Part shown: positions 1-4,231 of the stretch, in pieces
Layout of the letters: the number at the start of each line of letters is the position of its first letter
Position numbering within the stretch: position 1 is the stretch's first letter
Origin: Thermoplasmatota archaeon
GTDB lineage: Archaea > Thermoplasmatota > Penumbrarchaeia > Penumbrarchaeales > Penumbrarchaeaceae
Assembly (NCBI GenBank): GCA_030591285.1
Contig: JAUVBH010000118.1
Coordinates: 1-5,827 of the forward strand
Direction of reading: 5' to 3'
Length of the DNA stretch: 5,827 nt
The notes under the pieces: generated by a model
Seen by the model: the letters and a program-made list of their open reading frames with translations, nothing else
Databases searched by the model: none
What the model was told of the DNA's origin: nothing
Position numbers and translations under genes: made by a program

Positions 1-1
1 A

Positions 2-1666
2 TATGGATACCAGGCCCTCTTGGTCCTCAACTACGACCTTCACATAATAGAGAGTATTGGGTATCATGTGTGTGTTGAAGAGTTCAATATTCATCATCTG
101 GTTTTTCGATGTATTGTAGAGAGGTCCATCGGGCCATTCAATATTATCGATTGCGAAACCCTGCGTTTGGGAAATGCATGTCTTATAATTCTTGAAATCT
201 GGTTCAAGGATAGGTGACCATGAAACCATTGCATATTTTTCATCAGCAACGATCAGGCCCAGGTCATCGATACTTTCGGGGGCTTGGTTCACAATGGTTC
301 TCGCATGGAAAATATCCATATCTGCTGTCTGGTCTTCTCTTTCCCACCAGACTGTGTGTGCATCCCCACCGCTATCGACTGCAACCTTTGGTTCGTCCCT
401 GTAAGAATCCGGGTCATGATCATTTGCCCTTGCAGGTTTGGACCAAGTCTCTCCAGAATCGGGGGACGTAGTTGCGAAGATGTTAGGTTTCCCAAGTGTA
501 TAGTCCATCCATGATATACTGATGGTTCCATCGAATCCCAGTCCAATATCTGGCCTGCCGTGCCATTTATCTGCTGTTTGGGATTGGTTGACAATGACAT
601 TATCCTGACCTGCAACGGTCCAGGTTGCTCCATTGTTGGTTGACTTGGTATATTTGAGCGAGGGTCTGTCCCTGTTAACATCACCGTTATCGGATCCACT
701 GCTGTCAGTGGAGAAATCCCACCAGGTTAGATGCACCGATGTTGCATCTGCTTCCATTGTGGGAAGATATGTCTGATACATAGGATAAATAACAGGTTTT
801 GGGATCCTCCATGGTGTGTCGAAATTGATCGTTGGAAGACCAGCAAGATTCGACGTGGCTCCCCTTGACATGAAGGTATCCGGTTTGTAGTCGTAATTGA
901 CCTCCCATGCAACGAGGACATATTGTCCAGTGGCAGCAACGGACGCTTTTTTCTGTCCCCAGTTGGGATCAGGAGCTCCACTCTGCAATTTTACTGTTTG
1001 GACTGTGCTCCAAGTTGTACCAAGGTTTGTTGAATATGCCATATCGATCTGATCATTGCTCGGATCGACGTTGGTCCAAATGACAAAGATATTTCCATAG
1101 GGATCAAAACACATGTCAATATCCTTGATCTTGCTGCTTGGATAGTTGGGAGAAGTTGTTGGCGTCACGACCCTATCAACTGACCAGGTAACTCCACCAT
1201 CGATCGAAGTTCTCACAACTATTACCCATTCGGTCAGAGCTGGGATCTCCCTGTAAGTTGAATCCAGATAGGCTACAGCAATGGTCTTATTTCCCATGTC
1301 ACCTTCATCATAAACGTCTATGATGGGGGACTTGTGCCTGTCACCACTTATGGGATCTATTGGCATGAAATCATATGGGGCCTGCCAGGTTTGTCCACCG
1401 TTGATGGATCTCTGGAAAAGGATATGTCCATCGTTTATGCCTGTTGAATAATCCTCATAGACTACATAGACCTCGGCAGTGTCGCCGAATCCCCATGCTG
1501 CCACATCATGCTCCTTCTGGTCCCTATTCTCACCTGTATAGGTAATATGGACATCCTGTCCAAAGGTCAATCCACCGATCAATCCCACGAATGGGAATAG
1601 AGCTGCGAATAGAAGGATGACTACAAACAATACTGCCGGTCCTTTGGTGCGATCACTCCAATACAT
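2..1666 (-). CDS. Secreted Asp-box (BNR/sialidase-like) beta-propeller protein with fibronectin-III-like domain, 3' partial
   Basis: The frame is open for 555 codons from an ATG at 1664-1666 to the window edge, so the C-terminus is missing. Residues 1-8 are polar and basic, and residues 9-34 are strongly hydrophobic (AVLFVVILLFAALFPFVGL), fitting a signal peptide or N-terminal membrane anchor. Five canonical Asp boxes (S-x-D/N-x-G-x-T-W) follow: SINGGQTW at 87, SIDGGVTW at 154, STNLGTTW at 212, STNNGATW at 342 and SPDSGETW at 401. Hydrophobic strands such as VYVVYED, IFVIWTNVD, VHLTWWDF and ISISWMDY precede or separate them. The 130-residue gap between boxes 3 and 4 holds a degenerate repeat near 267-286, suggesting a six-bladed propeller. 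From about residue 461 (QAPESIDDLG) to the edge the sequence resembles a fibronectin type III domain (WSPILEPDFKNYK, then TLYYVKVVVEDQEG). Asp boxes occur in sialidases but also in many non-enzymatic propellers, and I cannot assign catalytic residues. Carbohydrate or protein binding outside the cell is an inference. The ATG is supported by a good Shine-Dalgarno sequence and by its position directly before the signal segment. Confidence 0.9.
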   Translation of the reverse strand, partial: MYWSDRTKGPAVLFVVILLFAALFPFVGLIGGLTFGQDVHITYTGENRDQKEHDVAAWGFGDTAEVYVVYEDYSTGINDGHILFQRSINGGQTWQAPYDFMPIDPISGDRHKSPIIDVYDEGDMGNKTIAVAYLDSTYREIPALTEWVIVVRTSIDGGVTWSVDRVVTPTTSPNYPSSKIKDIDMCFDPYGNIFVIWTNVDPSNDQIDMAYSTNLGTTWSTVQTVKLQSGAPDPNWGQKKASVAATGQYVLVAWEVNYDYKPDTFMSRGATSNLAGLPTINFDTPWRIPKPVIYPMYQTYLPTMEADATSVHLTWWDFSTDSSGSDNGDVNRDRPSLKYTKSTNNGATWTVAGQDNVIVNQSQTADKWHGRPDIGLGFDGTISISWMDYTLGKPNIFATTSPDSGETWSKPARANDHDPDSYRDEPKVAVDSGGDAHTVWWEREDQTADMDIFHARTIVNQAPESIDDLGLIVADEKYAMVSWSPILEPDFKNYKTCISQTQGFAIDNIEWPDGPLYNTSKNQMMNIELFNTHMIPNTLYYVKVVVEDQEGLVSI

Positions 1667-1670
1667 TGAT

Positions 1671-1678
1671 ACCACCTC
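1671..1678 (-). promoter_or_regulatory. Shine-Dalgarno of the Asp-box propeller gene
   Basis: On the minus strand GAGGTGGT lies 4 bases before the ATG at 1666. It matches the archaeal consensus GGAGGTGAT in its GAGGTG core. It decides the start of the gene, because the predicted signal segment begins immediately after it. Confidence 0.75.
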
Positions 1679-1722
1679 AAGGCATCTATCTCTTAAGGAA
1701 CAACCATTATTCCGACCTCGCC

Positions 1723-1764
1723 AACGTTCCGCCTAATGTTTGTCCTTAATATCTGGGGAACGTT
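1723..1764. repeat. 8-bp inverted repeat AACGTTCC / GGAACGTT in the divergent promoter region
   Basis: AACGTTCC at 1723-1730 and its exact reverse complement GGAACGTT at 1757-1764 are separated by 26 bases. The pair lies on the transcribed side of the minus-strand TATA candidate, around and just after its predicted start site (about 1745-1750). The AACGTT core occurs again at 1843-1848 and nearly again (AACGTA) at 1777-1782. This is a plausible protein-binding site pair, but no regulator is known from the window. Confidence 0.4.
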
Positions 1765-1770
1765 TCTTGA

Positions 1771-1778
1771 TTTATAAA
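1771..1778 (-). promoter_or_regulatory. Candidate TATA box for the minus-strand propeller gene
   Basis: TTTATAAA is the best TATA-like element upstream of the propeller gene. It is self-complementary, so the sequence itself gives no direction. Its position about 105 bases before the ATG would give a leader of about 80 bases. The call rests on sequence match and location only. Confidence 0.45.
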
Positions 1779-1810
1779 CGTATTCAGGTATTATCTCATG
1801 GCCATACAAA

Positions 1811-1816
1811 TTATAT
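1811..1816 (+). promoter_or_regulatory. Candidate distal TATA box of the translation operon
   Basis: TTATAT, preceded by the A-rich stretch ATACAAA that could act as a BRE, would place a transcription start near 1836-1842. A transcript from here would contain the whole inverted repeat at 1861-1894 and could fold it as an RNA hairpin. It is weaker than the proximal candidate at 1847-1853. Confidence 0.3.
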
Positions 1817-1846
1817 CAAAGTACATAATCTCTACGAGACAAAACG

Positions 1847-1853
1847 TTATATA
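1847..1853 (+). promoter_or_regulatory. Candidate proximal TATA box (with BRE-like AAAACG) of the translation operon
   Basis: TTATATA is preceded by the purine/A-rich AAAACG, resembling an archaeal BRE-TATA pair. Using the usual archaeal spacing of about 25 bases, transcription would start around 1874-1878. That gives a leader of only about 20 bases and puts the start inside the inverted repeat at 1861-1894. It is the best plus-strand promoter candidate in the intergenic region. Confidence 0.55.
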
Positions 1854-1860
1854 GGGTAAC

Positions 1861-1894
1861 TTAATACTCCCCTCAGCTCACCTGGGGGTATTAA
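1861..1894. promoter_or_regulatory. Inverted repeat over the operon start and ribosome-binding site
   Basis: The left arm TTAATACTCCC (1861-1871) pairs with the right arm GGGGGTATTAA (1884-1894) over 11 positions, with one G-T pair and a 12-base centre. The right arm contains the only Shine-Dalgarno-like sequence of the first gene (GGGGGT at 1884-1889, seven bases before the ATG at 1897). If the proximal TATA box is used, the element sits across the transcription start and would look like a repressor operator. If the distal one is used, the RNA could form a hairpin hiding the ribosome-binding site. The pairing is read directly from the sequence; the regulatory role is inferred. Confidence 0.6.
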
Positions 1895-1896
1895 AT

Positions 1897-2142
1897 ATGG
1901 TAGATTTTGAAACCATAGAATTCAAGAACATTCCCTTCGGGAAAAACAACTTCATAGAGATAGCAAGAAAGAGAGCCGTTCTAGGGAATGGTGGTCAAAC
2001 AGAGTTCGTCTCGATCTCAAGGGGATACTTTACCAATAATGATGAGAAGAGATACAAGAACTCCGTCACCATACCGCTTGACGAAGAGGTCAGGAAGCAG
2101 ATCGCTCAGAACATTCTGGAGATCGGTGCCAAGAGCGAGTGA
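1897..2142 (+). CDS. Small conserved-looking archaeal protein of unknown function, first gene of the translation operon
   Basis: This 81-residue protein starts MVDFETIEFKNIPFGKNNFI. It has no signal peptide, membrane segment or cysteine, so it is probably cytoplasmic. It is rich in charged residues. Residues 37-45 (FVSISRGYF) and 53-60 (YKNSVTIP) look like beta strands, and 61-76 (LDEEVRKQIAQNILEI) looks like a helix, suggesting a compact strand-strand-helix fold. That arrangement recalls PC4-like single-stranded nucleic-acid binders, but this is only an impression and I do not recognise a named family. The gene has its own promoter candidates upstream and is followed after 30 bases by eS6, so it is probably co-transcribed with the translation genes. 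A GGGGGT Shine-Dalgarno-like sequence seven bases before the ATG supports this start. Confidence 0.85.
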   Translation: MVDFETIEFKNIPFGKNNFIEIARKRAVLGNGGQTEFVSISRGYFTNNDEKRYKNSVTIPLDEEVRKQIAQNILEIGAKSE

Positions 2143-2161
2143 TGGAATATTGATTGATTTT

Positions 2162-2168
2162 GAGGTGA
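2162..2168 (+). promoter_or_regulatory. Shine-Dalgarno of eS6
   Basis: GAGGTGA lies 4 bases before the ATG at 2173. It is the strongest Shine-Dalgarno match in the plus-strand operon, and it fixes the start of the ribosomal protein gene. Confidence 0.8.
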
Positions 2169-2172
2169 AGGA

Positions 2173-2565
2173 ATGGTCGAGTTCAAGGCAATAATTGCTG
2201 ACGTCAAGGATGGAAAGTCATACCAGACAACGGTTTCTGGACAGCATGCCAATAGGCTTATGGGAATGAAGATCGGTGACGAGTTCGACGGTCTCTTCGT
2301 CTCTCTTCCTGGATACAAGTTGAAGATCACTGGTGGTTCCGATAAGGATGGTTATCCAATGAGGGGCGACCTCCCCGGACAGCAGAGGAAGAAGATAGTC
2401 CTCTCCGGTGGAACTGGATTCCATCCAGTCAACGATGGCCAGAGAAGAAGAAAGTATGTTAGGGGAAATACGATCTCCGCTGACATCGTCCAGATCAATC
2501 TGACCGTTACATCCTACGGACCTAGACAGATCGAGGATCAACTCAAACAAGAGGAAAGCGAATGA
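2173..2565 (+). CDS. rps6e: 30S ribosomal protein eS6
   Basis: This 130-residue protein matches the archaeal eS6 family at normal length. The diagnostic stretch is KITGGSDKDGYPMRGDLPG at residues 51-69. It is followed by RKKIVLSGGTGFHP (72-85), the basic segment RRRKYVRGNTIS (91-102) and DIVQINL (104-110). eS6 is a component of the small ribosomal subunit in archaea and eukaryotes; archaeal forms lack the long C-terminal extension that is phosphorylated in eukaryotes, as here. The tail (EDQLKQEESE) is acidic. The stop codon overlaps the start codon of aIF2gamma (ATGA), which points to translational coupling. Adjacency of eS6 to aIF2gamma is a common archaeal gene order and supports both calls. 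Confidence 0.98.
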   Translation: MVEFKAIIADVKDGKSYQTTVSGQHANRLMGMKIGDEFDGLFVSLPGYKLKITGGSDKDGYPMRGDLPGQQRKKIVLSGGTGFHPVNDGQRRRKYVRGNTISADIVQINLTVTSYGPRQIEDQLKQEESE

Positions 2566-3800
2566 AAGTCAAAACCCAACCCGAAGTGAACATCGGCCTT
2601 GTAGGTCATGTCGACCATGGCAAGACCACATTGACCGAGGCACTTTCCGGTGTTTGGGCCGATACTCATTCGGAAGAGATCAAGCGCGGTATCACCATCA
2701 AACTCGGTTATGCTGATGCGGAATTCTATAAATGTTCCACTTGTGAAGTTCCAAAGTGCTATTCTACGAAGCCAAAATGTCCCAATTGCGGAGGCAAATG
2801 TGATTTCATCAGGGCCGTATCATTCGTTGATGCACCTGGCCACGAGACCTTGATGGCAACCATGCTATCAGGTGCCGCCATAATGGATGGTTCCCTTCTT
2901 CTTATCGCTGCCAATGAGGCTTGTCCTCAACCGCAGACAAGGGAGCACTTGATGGCTCTTGATTTCATTGGCGTGGAGAACGTTATTATCGTTCAGACCA
3001 AGATCGATCTTGTGAATAAGGAGAAAGCGGTCCAGAATTACAAGGAGATCAAAAAGTTCGTCAAGGGGACGGTTGCCGAGAATGCACCAATAATCCCCGT
3101 TTCCGCTCATTTCGGTTCCAATCTCGACTTGCTCATCGAAGTGATCGAGAAGAGGATCAAGAACAAACCTCATGACAAGAAGATGGCTTTGAGGATGTAT
3201 ATTGCTCGGTCCTTCGATGTCAACAAACCTGGAACCAATTACATGGACCTTTCAGGGGGAGTTCTTGGAGGAAGTCTTCTTCAAGGAGATGTAAAGGATC
3301 ACGATGAGATCGAGATCCGTCCAGGGATAAAGGTGGAGGAGAAGGGATCCTCCCGTGTTGAATTCCACCCATTAACCACTAACGTTACATCTCTAATGGC
3401 TGGGGGAAAGAAGAGGAAGATCCTGAAACCGGGTGGTCTGGTGGGAATTGGGACAAACCTTGATCCGAACCTCACTAAATCAGACTCATTGATCGGTTCC
3501 GTCGTTGGGAAGCCAGGGACACTACCACCGGTTGTAAACAAACTTTCATTGGAGACCCATTTGATGGAGTATCTTGTTGGCCTTGACAAAGAGGTGAAGG
3601 TCGAGAAGATCAGGACCAAGGAGGTTCTGATGCTCAACATCGGAACAGCAACTACAGTGGGTATCGTAACCTCTCCTCAGGACAATAAGGTGGAGATGAA
3701 CCTCAAGATGCCTGTATGTGCTGATATCGGCCAAAGAGTAGCTATTTCAAGAAGGGTCGGCAGCAAGTTCAGATTGATCGGTTACGGTATCATCCTCTAG
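2562..3800 (+). CDS. eif2g: Translation initiation factor aIF2 subunit gamma (GTPase)
   Basis: This 412-residue protein has the normal length for aIF2gamma, the GTP-binding core of the alpha-beta-gamma complex that delivers initiator Met-tRNA to the small ribosomal subunit. The G domain shows G1 GHVDHGKT (15-22), switch region RGITIKLGYA (42-51), G3 DAPGH (90-94), G4 TKID (146-149) and G5 SAH (181-183). Between switch 1 and G3 lies a zinc-knuckle insertion with cysteines 58, 61, 66, 73, 76 and 80. Domain II begins near 208 with MALRMYIARSFDVNKPG, and domain III runs to IGYGIIL at the end. G4 has Thr where the family usually has Asn (NKxD); TKxD is tolerated in other GTPases, so activity is expected. 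The start overlaps the eS6 stop by four bases, with GAGGAAAG just upstream. The PIN gene follows after 11 bases. Confidence 0.99.
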   Translation: MKVKTQPEVNIGLVGHVDHGKTTLTEALSGVWADTHSEEIKRGITIKLGYADAEFYKCSTCEVPKCYSTKPKCPNCGGKCDFIRAVSFVDAPGHETLMATMLSGAAIMDGSLLLIAANEACPQPQTREHLMALDFIGVENVIIVQTKIDLVNKEKAVQNYKEIKKFVKGTVAENAPIIPVSAHFGSNLDLLIEVIEKRIKNKPHDKKMALRMYIARSFDVNKPGTNYMDLSGGVLGGSLLQGDVKDHDEIEIRPGIKVEEKGSSRVEFHPLTTNVTSLMAGGKKRKILKPGGLVGIGTNLDPNLTKSDSLIGSVVGKPGTLPPVVNKLSLETHLMEYLVGLDKEVKVEKIRTKEVLMLNIGTATTVGIVTSPQDNKVEMNLKMPVCADIGQRVAISRRVGSKFRLIGYGIIL

Positions 3801-3811
3801 GGGATATCTGG

Positions 3812-4231
3812 ATGCCTGGTCCTGACGAGAAAGAGATGGTGATGACCAATCCTGATGAATTGGTAGGAAATTTCGTTATCCTTGATGCAAATGCATTGTT
3901 GTCACCTTTTCAGCAAAATTTCAACCTTGACCTTCAACTTGAGATAGCAGCTCCCGGAGTCACTGCCATAGTGCCTTCTTCGGTGATCAGGGAGCTTCAG
4001 GTACTGCTAAAAAAAGGAGATTGGAGGATCAAGGCTGCACTTGAACTTGCCAAGAAGTATCCAATCGTTGATATCAAAGGTAAGGGTGACGCTCCCATCT
4101 TCAATCTGGCTGTCAAGAAAGGTTGGATGGTCATGACCCAGGATAAAAGACTGAGGACAAACCTGATGAATAGAGGCATCTCAGTTATTATCCTGAGAGG
4201 TAGAGGTCATTTCCAGATCATGGAACCTTGA
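3812..4231 (+). CDS. PIN-domain ribonuclease, Fcf1/VapC9-like
   Basis: This 139-residue protein is essentially one PIN domain. It begins with the strand FVILDANALL (Asp25). IRELQVLL follows (Glu61), then KGDAPIFNLA (Asp93) and VMTQDKRLRTNL (Asp111). These four acidic residues fit the PIN metal-binding set that cuts RNA. The C-terminal GISVIILRGRGHFQI matches the usual last strand. The closest family, by order of motifs and by context behind aIF2gamma, is the archaeal Fcf1/UTP24-like group, linked in eukaryotes to 18S pre-rRNA cleavage. A role in rRNA processing here is inferred. There is no adjacent antitoxin gene, which argues against a VapBC toxin. The first ATG has a weak Shine-Dalgarno (GGGGAT, 3800-3805). 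The first 10 residues precede the conserved domain, so Met9 (3836) or Met11 (3842) are possible starts. The stop codon directly touches the stop of the convergent peptidase gene. Confidence 0.94.
   Translation: MPGPDEKEMVMTNPDELVGNFVILDANALLSPFQQNFNLDLQLEIAAPGVTAIVPSSVIRELQVLLKKGDWRIKAALELAKKYPIVDIKGKGDAPIFNLAVKKGWMVMTQDKRLRTNLMNRGISVIILRGRGHFQIMEP
4009..4015 (-). terminator. Possible U-tract terminator for the C25 peptidase gene
   Basis: On the minus strand this is a run of seven T, about 217 bases past the peptidase stop codon and inside the PIN gene in antisense. Archaeal RNA polymerase can terminate at U tracts without a hairpin. It is the longest T run I see downstream of the peptidase gene, but it may simply reflect two AAA lysine codons of the PIN gene. 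Confidence 0.2.

Noticed and set aside
289..699. 136-codon open frame on the minus strand, in a different frame from the propeller gene
   Set aside because: It lies wholly inside the propeller reading frame, which shows clear Asp-box repeats. The alternative translation has no recognisable motif and no ribosome-binding site.
800..811. W-R-I-P at residues 286-289 of the propeller protein, resembling the sialidase F/Y-R-I-P motif
   Set aside because: In sialidases this motif comes before the first Asp box and supplies an active-site arginine. Here it lies between the third and fourth canonical boxes, inside the degenerate repeat, so it is probably chance.
1667..1896. tRNA, CRISPR repeat or mobile-element end in the intergenic region
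   Set aside because: There is no cloverleaf, no regularly spaced direct repeats and no terminal inverted repeats with target duplication. The region is accounted for by promoter elements and two short inverted repeats.
2218..2550. 110-codon open frame antisense to eS6
   Set aside because: It is a shadow of the eS6 gene. It has no recognisable domain, no promoter and no ribosome-binding site of its own.
4009..4016. In-frame A-AAA-AAA-G run in the PIN gene as a programmed -1 frameshift site
   Set aside because: The zero frame encodes the whole PIN domain with all four acidic residues. The -1 frame would lose Asp93 and Asp111 and soon reaches a stop, and no stimulating structure is evident.
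3812..4231. PIN gene as a VapC toxin of a toxin-antitoxin pair
   Set aside because: No small antitoxin gene is adjacent. The position directly behind aIF2gamma and the Fcf1-like motif order favour a housekeeping RNA-processing role.
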